NCBI GenBank assembly: GCA_030632765.1
Contig: DAOVUC010000162.1
Coordinates: forward strand, 1 to 5,012
DNA length: 5,012 nucleotides
Reading direction: 5' to 3'
Source of the DNA: Candidatus Dadabacteria bacterium
GTDB lineage: Bacteria > Desulfobacterota_D > UBA1144 > Nemesobacterales > UBA2774
This document shows, in pieces, positions 1 through 5,012 of this stretch; the stretch's first letter is position 1, and every line of letters starts with the position of its first letter. Both the position numbers and the translations under genes were made by a program. The notes beneath the pieces are model-generated. The model did not search any database. It saw only the letters and a program-made list of their open reading frames with translations, and was not told where the DNA came from.

Positions 1-126
1 AGCGTGCCGGGTGTATCTACATGTCAGAATTGCGGCGAGCACAAATCGCCTCATAGAGCATGCCCGAGTTGCGGTTTCTATAAGGGTAGGACCTTTATAA
101 AAGAGAAACAAGAAGTAGAGTCATAA
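1..126 (+). CDS. rpmF: 50S ribosomal protein L32 (3' end, start outside window)
   Basis: The window opens inside a reading frame that gives 41 residues and then a TAA stop. The visible part is the zinc-ribbon half of L32: a CxxCG pair at fragment residues 8-12, the family signature PHRACPSCG at 17-25 with the second Cys pair at 21 and 24, then a FYKGR segment and a short charged tail. L32 is a small component of the large ribosomal subunit, usually about 55-65 residues, so roughly the first 15-25 residues are missing. All four zinc-ligand cysteines are kept, so this is the zinc-binding (C+) form, not the cysteine-free paralogue some bacteria use under zinc limitation. An rpmF gene just upstream of fatty-acid genes is a classic bacterial arrangement and fits the fab operon that follows after 32 bases. 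Identification rests on motif and context and is firm despite the truncation. Confidence 0.95.
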   Translation, partial: SVPGVSTCQNCGEHKSPHRACPSCGFYKGRTFIKEKQEVES

Positions 127-158
127 TATATTTTCAACTATCTCAAGGATAAGATTCT

Positions 159-1091
159 ATGATTGCTTTCGTATTCCCAGGCCAAGGTTCCCAATACGTG
201 GGGATGGGAAAAGAACTTTATGATGAATTCGGCGCAGCCAAAAACACGTTTGAAGAAGCAAGCGATGTATTGGGCTTCGATCTGGCAAAGCTATGCTTTG
301 AAGGGCAGCAGAGTGAATTATCTTTAACTGCGAATGCTCAACCTGCATTGTTAACCACAAGCATTGCGTGCTTAAGAGTTTTGGAAAATGAAACGTCATT
401 TAAGCCCAACTTTGTTGCGGGGCATAGCTTGGGCGAGTACACGGCTCTAGTTGCCAATGGCGCAATGAAACTAAGTGAAGCTGTTCACACGGTCAGGAAA
501 CGCGGAGAATTTATGCAAGAAGCAGTTCCAGTTGGTATAGGAGCTATGGCTGCAGTCTTAGGGCTTGATAAAGAAAGGGTGGCGGAGATTTGTACTCAAG
601 TATCTCAAAATGGCATGATCGCAAGCCCGGCAAATCTTAACGCACCGGGACAGACCGTTATATCAGGAAACAAAGAAGCAATACAGGAGGCTTCTTCAAT
701 TGCAAAATCACAAGGGGCTAAACGAGTGGTAGCTCTTGACGTAAGCGCTCCTTTTCACTGTCTGTTGATGAAGCCGGCCGCAGATAGACTGTCCGGAGTT
801 TTAGATGAAGTGATTTTTGCAAAAATGAGCGCTCCTGTGGTTGCAAATTGTACAGCATCAGTTACTAATGATCCTAATGAATTAAAAGAACTTCTAATAA
901 ATCAGGTTACAAGTCCGGTAAGGTGGTTTGAATCTGTTGAGGAATTAAACAGTGCGGGATGTAGTAATTTCATAGAAATAGGACCCAAAAATGTTTTATC
1001 CGGATTAATTAAAAGGACATTGACTGATGTTTCCGTTAGTAATTTCGAGAAGATCTCACAACTGGAGTTGATAAAGAATGGACAAACTTAA
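159..1091 (+). CDS. fabD: Malonyl-CoA:acyl carrier protein transacylase FabD
   Basis: A 310-residue cytoplasmic enzyme that moves the malonyl group from malonyl-CoA to holo-ACP, supplying the extender unit for fatty-acid elongation. The N terminus has the acyltransferase signature FPGQGSQ at residues 6-12. The nucleophile elbow GHSLGEY spans 88-94, with the catalytic Ser at 90. Arg115 matches the arginine that binds the malonyl carboxylate, His200 in SAPFH is the catalytic base, and Gln249 in NQVTSPVRW matches the conserved C-terminal glutamine. Length is normal for the family (about 305-320). The ATG at 159 is preferred because it places the signature at the usual distance from the N terminus and is preceded by AAGGA at 145-149, nine bases away. 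It lies 32 bases after rpmF and overlaps fabG by 14 bases, so cotranscription is likely. The next methionine (residue 16) would remove the signature. Function is inferred from complete motifs and operon context. Confidence 0.97.
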   Translation: MIAFVFPGQGSQYVGMGKELYDEFGAAKNTFEEASDVLGFDLAKLCFEGQQSELSLTANAQPALLTTSIACLRVLENETSFKPNFVAGHSLGEYTALVANGAMKLSEAVHTVRKRGEFMQEAVPVGIGAMAAVLGLDKERVAEICTQVSQNGMIASPANLNAPGQTVISGNKEAIQEASSIAKSQGAKRVVALDVSAPFHCLLMKPAADRLSGVLDEVIFAKMSAPVVANCTASVTNDPNELKELLINQVTSPVRWFESVEELNSAGCSNFIEIGPKNVLSGLIKRTLTDVSVSNFEKISQLELIKNGQT

Positions 1092-1824
1092 TGGGAAAGT
1101 TGCTCTTGTTACCGGGGGCTCGCGCGGAATTGGAAAGTCTATAGCAAAAAGGCTTGCATCTGAAGGCGCCATTGTCGTAATTAACTATTTGCGGAACGAA
1201 ACTGCGGCGCTTGAAACTAAAAAGGAAATTGAAGAGGCCGGAGGTCAGGTCTTATTATCCAAATTTGATGTGTCCGATTTTGATACCGTTCATGAGGAAA
1301 TCGATAAAATTATTGAAAAGTTGGGCGGCCTTCATATACTGATTAATAATGCGGGGATTACGAAAGACACCTTACTTATGAGAATGAAAGAAGAGGATTG
1401 GGATAGCGTAATCTCAATAAATTTAAAAGGAATATTTAACTGTACAAAAGCAGTAACACGTAATATGTTCAAACAACGCGAGGGTAGAATAGTAAATCTG
1501 ACTTCAGTTGTAGGAGAAATGGGTAATGCAGGTCAGACTAACTACGCAGCATCAAAAGCCGGCATTATTGGATTTACAAAGGCTTGTGCAAGAGAAATGG
1601 CGCCTAGAGGCATCACTGTCAACGCAGTAAGCCCGGGGTTTATTAAAACCGATATTACAGATCAATTACCGGAAGAAATTAGAAAAGATTATATCGATAA
1701 GATACCAATGAACAGATTCGGTTCACCCGAAGATATTGCGGGGGCTGTTGCTTTTCTGACCTCCGATGATGCTTCGTATATCACAGGTGAAGTATTTAGA
1801 GTCAACGGCGGTATATATACTTAA
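1078..1824 (+). CDS. fabG: 3-oxoacyl-[acyl-carrier-protein] reductase FabG
   Basis: A 248-residue classical short-chain dehydrogenase/reductase that reduces 3-oxoacyl-ACP to (3R)-hydroxyacyl-ACP with NADPH, normally as a cytoplasmic tetramer. The Rossmann cofactor motif TGGSRGIG is at residues 12-19 and the structural NNAG at 90-93. The catalytic tetrad is complete: Asn115, Ser143, Tyr156 and Lys160 in the YAASK segment. The PG motif at 186-187 and the C-terminal [11 protein letters not shown] region match FabG. Arg172 corresponds to a basic residue implicated in ACP docking in E. coli FabG; the other docking arginine may be Arg128. The SDR family is large, but position between fabD and acpP makes FabG the clear call over other reductases. 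The ATG at 1078 lies inside the end of fabD in a different frame, with GGAG at 1064-1067 ten bases upstream, so translation is probably coupled to fabD. Confidence 0.96.
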   Translation: MDKLNGKVALVTGGSRGIGKSIAKRLASEGAIVVINYLRNETAALETKKEIEEAGGQVLLSKFDVSDFDTVHEEIDKIIEKLGGLHILINNAGITKDTLLMRMKEEDWDSVISINLKGIFNCTKAVTRNMFKQREGRIVNLTSVVGEMGNAGQTNYAASKAGIIGFTKACAREMAPRGITVNAVSPGFIKTDITDQLPEEIRKDYIDKIPMNRFGSPEDIAGAVAFLTSDDASYITGEVFRVNGGIYT

Positions 1825-1829
1825 AATTA

Positions 1830-1838
1830 AAGGAGGTG
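1830..1838 (+). promoter_or_regulatory. Strong Shine-Dalgarno site of acpP
   Basis: AAGGAGGTG is complementary over nine consecutive bases to the usual 3' end of bacterial 16S rRNA and ends six bases before the ATG at 1845. It decides the start of acpP: an in-frame GTG at 1836-1838 would add three residues but lies inside this site, so it cannot plausibly be the start. It is the best ribosome-binding site in the window, in line with the high protein demand for ACP. That last link is inference. Confidence 0.9.
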
Positions 1839-1844
1839 TTTATT

Positions 1845-2090
1845 ATGGCTCAGGACCAAGAAATCCTCAGCAAAGTTAAGGCAATGGTTGCAAGTCAATT
1901 AGGAAAATCAGAAGACGAAATCACACTGGAGTCATCATTTATAGAAGACCTAGGTGCTGATTCTCTCGACCTGGTTGAGCTAATTATGTCAATGGAAGAT
2001 GAGTTTGGTCTTGAAATCTCAGATGAAGACGCAGAGTCAATTATCACGGTTCAAGACGCTATAAACTTTATCTCAGAGCGCAAAAAATAA
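1845..2090 (+). CDS. acpP: Acyl carrier protein AcpP
   Basis: An 81-residue acidic protein that carries acyl intermediates of fatty-acid synthesis on a 4'-phosphopantetheine arm. The attachment Ser40 sits in [13 protein letters not shown] (36-48), the canonical motif at the start of helix II. Helix II and the following acidic stretch [14 protein letters not shown] (51-64) form the usual partner-docking surface. I count 21 Asp/Glu against 6 Lys/Arg, typical of ACP, and the length matches the family (75-85). The start is the ATG at 1845, six bases after a nine-base Shine-Dalgarno match, giving the N terminus [11 protein letters not shown]. It is 20 bases after fabG and its TAA shares one base with the fabF ATG. 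Activation would need a phosphopantetheinyl transferase (AcpS), not seen here. Position between fabG and fabF supports the fatty-acid ACP over a polyketide carrier protein. Confidence 0.97.
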   Translation: MAQDQEILSKVKAMVASQLGKSEDEITLESSFIEDLGADSLDLVELIMSMEDEFGLEISDEDAESIITVQDAINFISERKK

Positions 2091-3322
2091 TGGAAAGAAG
2101 GATAGCAGTCACGGGGATTGGGCTTATCACACCCGTAGGAATTGGAAACAAAGAGTCTTGGGACGCTGTTTGCAAGGGCCATTCTGGAATAAAGACAATA
2201 GAAAGGTTTGACCCTTCCGAGCACAAAACTAAAATAGCGGGTGAAATAACCAATTTTAATCCCGAGGATTTTATGAATCCCAAGGATGCAAGAAAAACCG
2301 ATAGATTTATACAATACGCGGTTTCCAGTACCAAACTTGCCCTTGAGGATGCCGGTCTTGAGATAACAGACGAGCTATCTCCCAGAGCGGGGACATTAAT
2401 TGGTACGGGAATAGGGGGAATGGAGACCTTTGTAAGCACAGTAGTGCTTATGCAGGAAAAAGGACCCGGTCGCCTATCACCCTTTTTCATACCTAATATC
2501 ATTACTAATCTGGCAGCAGGTCATGTATCAATTACTTTCAATGCTAAAGGCCCTAACTGCTGTACAACTACGGCATGCGCCGCAAGCACTCATGCTATAG
2601 GTTATGCAACAATGGCAATAACAAGGGGAGAGGCCGATATTATGATAGCGGGAGGAACTGAAGCACCGCTTATACCACTGACTGTAGGTGGGTTTAATGC
2701 AATGAGGGCTCTTTCAACAAATAATGATGACCCCCAAGGTGCTTCTCGTCCATTTGATAAGGATAGGGACGGATTTATTATTGCTGAAGGCTCAGGAATG
2801 TTAATTCTTGAGGAGATGGAATTTGCTAAAAAACGGGGAGCTAGGATATATGCCGAAATACTCGGATTTGGCATGAGCAGTGACGCAAACCATATCACTG
2901 CCCCTTCGTTAGACGGTCCTGTACGGTGTATGCAGGATGCGCTTAGACATGCGGAAATAAACCCTGAGGAAATTGACTACATAAACGCCCATGGAACCTC
3001 AACTCAGTTAAACGACGTAAACGAAACGAGAGCTATAAAAGAAATCATCGGGGACAAAGCAGATAATACCCCTGTGAGCTCAACTAAATCTATGACAGGA
3101 CACATGCTGGGCGCAGCAGGCGGTGTTGAAGCCGCATTTAGTGTATTAGCTATTGATAAGGGAGTGCTCCCACCCACGATAAATTATAATACACCTGACC
3201 CGGAGTGTGATTTGGACTATGTCCCAAATGAAGCAAGGGATGCAAAAATAAGAACTGTCCTTAGTAATTCCTTTGGATTCGGTGGGACAAACGGCACCCT
3301 AATCTTTAGAAAAGTCGACTAA
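2090..3322 (+). CDS. fabF: 3-oxoacyl-[acyl-carrier-protein] synthase II FabF (KAS II)
   Basis: A 410-residue thiolase-fold condensing enzyme that joins malonyl-ACP to acyl-ACP with loss of CO2, extending the chain by two carbons. The active-site Cys163 lies in TTTACAAS; the two histidines of the Cys-His-His triad are His301 (NAHGTST) and His338 (STKSMTGH), and Lys333 is the conserved lysine of the latter motif. The glycine-rich GTGIGG is at 105-110. The C-terminal NSFGFGGTN (393-401) includes Phe397, equivalent to the gating phenylalanine of FabF. Length and motifs fit FabF; FabB is less likely because of the acpP-fabF pairing and the FabF-like sequence throughout. The ATG overlaps the acpP stop as TAATG. 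I see no good Shine-Dalgarno in the preceding 20 bases, so translation is probably coupled to acpP. It is the last gene of the fab cluster in this window, followed by a 213-base gap. Confidence 0.96.
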   Translation: MERRIAVTGIGLITPVGIGNKESWDAVCKGHSGIKTIERFDPSEHKTKIAGEITNFNPEDFMNPKDARKTDRFIQYAVSSTKLALEDAGLEITDELSPRAGTLIGTGIGGMETFVSTVVLMQEKGPGRLSPFFIPNIITNLAAGHVSITFNAKGPNCCTTTACAASTHAIGYATMAITRGEADIMIAGGTEAPLIPLTVGGFNAMRALSTNNDDPQGASRPFDKDRDGFIIAEGSGMLILEEMEFAKKRGARIYAEILGFGMSSDANHITAPSLDGPVRCMQDALRHAEINPEEIDYINAHGTSTQLNDVNETRAIKEIIGDKADNTPVSSTKSMTGHMLGAAGGVEAAFSVLAIDKGVLPPTINYNTPDPECDLDYVPNEARDAKIRTVLSNSFGFGGTNGTLIFRKVD

Positions 3323-3391
3323 CTGCTCTACTCTTTTTTACTTAAAGACCTGCTATATTCATCCGCAAATGTAACTCGGTACTGTGTCCGT

Positions 3392-3432
3392 TTTAGCCAT
3401 ATATTCGATATATTTGCATTAAATTGGCTAGA
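3392..3432. repeat. Nested inverted repeat in the fabF-acnA gap
   Basis: Outer arms TAGCCA (3394-3399) and TGGCTA (3425-3430) are perfect inverted copies 25 bases apart; adding a G-T pair and a T-A pair extends them to eight positions (3392-3399 with 3425-3432). Just inside is a second, partly overlapping palindrome, ATATAT-TCG-ATATAT (3399-3413). No T-run follows either arm on either strand, so it does not look like an intrinsic terminator. It could be a protein-binding site or a weak RNA structure upstream of acnA, or chance in AT-rich DNA. No function is assigned. Confidence 0.45.
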
Positions 3433-3457
3433 CATGTTCTAAAAACGCCTCATATTC

Positions 3458-3491
3458 TTGATTTGTGCTCATTTAATTGTAAAATTATAAA
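3458..3491 (+). promoter_or_regulatory. Candidate sigma-70-type promoter for acnA
   Basis: Two overlapping options are visible in the AT-rich gap. One is TTGATT (3458-3463), a 16-base spacer and TAAAAT (3480-3485). The other is TTGTGC (3463-3468), a 17-base spacer and TATAAA (3486-3491). Each -10 box matches five of six consensus bases, but the -35 boxes are weak (four and three of six). Either would give an acnA leader of roughly 40 bases. The 213-base gap after the tightly packed fab genes makes an independent acnA promoter likely somewhere here; the exact boxes are uncertain because AT-rich DNA produces such matches by chance. The rest of the gap (3323-3391 and 3433-3457) shows no gene or clear terminator. 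Confidence 0.35.
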
Positions 3492-3535
3492 AATTACCTT
3501 CCGCGTTATCTGTAAATTAATTTAAGGAGATTTTT

Positions 3536-5012
3536 ATGAGTCAGATTAACAACAAATTGAATGCACTTTCTACGCTTAAGACACCGTCTGGTGAAGTAAA
3601 ATACTATTCACTTAAAACGATTGAAAAAGACCAGGGTACAGACTTTTCACGTCTTCCCGTATCTATACGCATCCTTCTTGAAAACGTAATACGAAACTAT
3701 GACGGAGTTGTTGTTAACGATAACCATGTAAAAGCACTTGCAAACTGGAGCCCTAATAATAAAGGGAGTCAGGAAATCCCCTATAATCCGTCCAGAGTAA
3801 TTCTTCAAGATTTTACTGGCGTTCCATGTGTTGTTGATTTGGCTGCCATGAGATCAGTTGTCAACAGACTCGGCGGCAACCCTGACAAAATCAATCCGAT
3901 TGTCCCTGTGGATTTAGTTATCGATCATTCAGTACAAGTTGATTATTTCGGAACTCAAAAAGCATTCACAATGAACGTTGAGCGTGAGTATGAGCGAAAT
4001 GGAGAAAGATACGCATTTTTAAGATGGGCACAGAAAGCTTTTGACAATTTTAGAGTTGTTCCCCCTGGAACGGGAATCATTCACCAGGTAAATCTCGAGT
4101 GTCTTGCGAGCGTGGTAGCTTCACGAGAGCAGGATGGGGAAACCATAGCTTTCCCCGACACCCTTGTCGGAACTGATTCACACACAACCATGATAAACGG
4201 GCTCAGCGTCCTTGGATGGGGAGTAGGGGGTATTGAAGCTGAGGCCTGTATGCTGGGCCAGCCTTTATACATGTTAGTGCCGGATGTAATAGGATTTAAG
4301 CTCCATGGAGAGCTATCGCAGGGAGTCACAGCAACTGATCTTGTGCTCAGTGTTACCGAAATGTTAAGGAAAAAGGGCGTTGTAGGTAAGTTCGTAGAAT
4401 TCTACGGACCGGGATTAAGCAAGTTAGCCCTCTCTGACAAAGCCACTATTGCAAATATGGCTCCTGAATATGGTGCTACTATGGGATTTTTCCCGGTTGA
4501 TAGTGAGACGCTGCGTTATCTTGAAATAACCGGAAGAGATAAAAACACTGTTGAATTAGTTGAGGCATATACAAAAGAACAAGGCCTCTTTAGAACTGAT
4601 GACACGCCTGACCCAATATATACGGATACACTTGAACTGGATATATCCACAGTTGAGCCTTCAATGGCGGGGCCAAGCCGTCCTCAGGACAGGGTATCAC
4701 TAAAAGATCTAAAAAATTCTTTTGAAAAAGTACTTAAAGAAAAAACCGGAAACGGTGCGGACTTAGACAAAAAGGCTAAAGTCCGGTTAAATGGAAACTC
4801 CTCTGAAATTGGTAACGGCTCTGTTGCGATTGCCGCTATAACAAGCTGCACAAATACATCAAACCCGTCTGTTATGGTCGCCTCTGGGCTTGTAGCAAAA
4901 AAGGCAGTAGAAAAGGGACTCACAGTTGACCCCACTGTTAAGACGAGTTTAGCTCCCGGCTCAAGAGTTGTCACAGACTACTTAGACAAAGCCGGCCTCA
5001 CAAAAGACTTGG
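3536..5012 (+). CDS. acnA: Aconitate hydratase, AcnA/IRP1 type (5' part, runs off window end)
   Basis: The open frame gives 492 codons with no stop before the window ends. AcnA-type enzymes are about 880-930 residues, so just over half is present. The enzyme isomerises citrate to isocitrate through cis-aconitate in the TCA cycle, using a [4Fe-4S] cluster. Visible family motifs, in order, are QDFTGVP (91-97), [10 protein letters not shown] (130-139), [13 protein letters not shown] (176-188), [12 protein letters not shown] (212-223), [11 protein letters not shown] (228-238), EFYGPG (288-293), [13 protein letters not shown] (303-315) and [11 protein letters not shown] (437-447). Cys438 is the first cluster ligand; the other two, a CxxC-type pair, should lie about 65 residues further on and outside the window, as should the swivel domain. 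The N terminus and motif set match AcnA, not AcnB or mitochondrial-type aconitase. The ATG at 3536 follows AAGGAGA (3524-3530) at five bases, a strong ribosome-binding site. It is probably a transcription unit separate from the fab genes. Confidence 0.95.
   Translation, partial: MSQINNKLNALSTLKTPSGEVKYYSLKTIEKDQGTDFSRLPVSIRILLENVIRNYDGVVVNDNHVKALANWSPNNKGSQEIPYNPSRVILQDFTGVPCVVDLAAMRSVVNRLGGNPDKINPIVPVDLVIDHSVQVDYFGTQKAFTMNVEREYERNGERYAFLRWAQKAFDNFRVVPPGTGIIHQVNLECLASVVASREQDGETIAFPDTLVGTDSHTTMINGLSVLGWGVGGIEAEACMLGQPLYMLVPDVIGFKLHGELSQGVTATDLVLSVTEMLRKKGVVGKFVEFYGPGLSKLALSDKATIANMAPEYGATMGFFPVDSETLRYLEITGRDKNTVELVEAYTKEQGLFRTDDTPDPIYTDTLELDISTVEPSMAGPSRPQDRVSLKDLKNSFEKVLKEKTGNGADLDKKAKVRLNGNSSEIGNGSVAIAAITSCTNTSNPSVMVASGLVAKKAVEKGLTVDPTVKTSLAPGSRVVTDYLDKAGLTKDL

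Noticed and set aside
157..399. Minus-strand open frame opposite fabD
   Set aside because: It lies wholly opposite the well-supported fabD gene, has no recognisable motif and no sign of its own start signal. It is a coding shadow.
1836..1844. GTG at 1836 as the acpP start, giving an 84-residue protein
   Set aside because: This GTG is part of the Shine-Dalgarno sequence for the ATG at 1845, which gives the standard ACP N terminus.
2051..2502. Two minus-strand open frames opposite the acpP end and fabF start
   Set aside because: They overlap each other in different frames and lie opposite strongly conserved ACP and FabF codons. Neither product resembles a known family.
2558..2581. Extra cysteines 157 and 158 close to the FabF active-site Cys163
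   Set aside because: Cysteine at or next to this position occurs in other FabF proteins as far as I recall, and the catalytic motif itself is intact, so I see no case for altered chemistry.
2602..2898. Minus-strand open frame opposite fabF
   Set aside because: It is opposite the FabF core downstream of the active-site region and has no motif or start signal to support it.
3313..3339. AGTCGACT palindrome plus downstream T-run as an intrinsic terminator
   Set aside because: The palindrome has no loop, is half inside the fabF coding end, and lies 13 bases before the T-run, so it does not form a terminator hairpin.
4081..4974. Minus-strand open frames at 4081-4329 and 4684-4974 opposite acnA
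   Set aside because: The + strand frame encodes ordered aconitase motifs through both stretches, so these are shadows.
1..5012. A novel defence, mobile or otherwise undescribed system
   Set aside because: Nearly all the window is taken by conserved housekeeping genes with complete motifs; the only sizeable non-coding gap is 213 bases and holds no gene.

Overview
This is a bacterial chromosomal window of moderately low G+C. It carries a type II (dissociated) fatty-acid synthesis operon followed by a separately spaced aconitase gene. All genes are on the + strand. The products are housekeeping enzymes with intact catalytic motifs. The gene order (ribosomal protein L32, then fab genes) is bacterial, and the AcnA-type aconitase suggests an organism with a TCA-type cycle. 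The phylum cannot be fixed from the sequence alone. A Gram-negative lineage of the old 'deltaproteobacterial' type would fit, but that is a weak impression.

Layout: 1-126 is the 3' end of rpmF (zinc-ribbon ribosomal protein L32). After 32 bases come fabD (159-1091, malonyl-CoA:ACP transacylase), fabG (1078-1824, 3-oxoacyl-ACP reductase, overlapping fabD by 14 bases), acpP (1845-2090, acyl carrier protein, behind a very strong Shine-Dalgarno) and fabF (2090-3322, 3-oxoacyl-ACP synthase II, overlapping acpP by one base). A 213-base AT-rich gap (3323-3535) holds an inverted repeat and plausible promoter elements. acnA (3536 to beyond the window end) follows; its first 492 codons are present.

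The fab genes work together as follows. FabD loads malonyl groups onto the phosphopantetheine arm of holo-AcpP, FabF condenses malonyl-ACP with the growing acyl-ACP, and FabG performs the first, NADPH-dependent reduction of each cycle. The dehydratase (FabZ/FabA), the enoyl reductase (FabI/K/V/L) and the initiating synthase (FabH) are not in the window. plsX and fabH often lie between rpmF and fabD in other bacteria; here they do not.

I found no mobile element, CRISPR array, RNA gene or recognisably new system. The items worth a second look are the compact rpmF-fabD junction, the contrast in translation signals around acpP, and the inverted repeat upstream of acnA.
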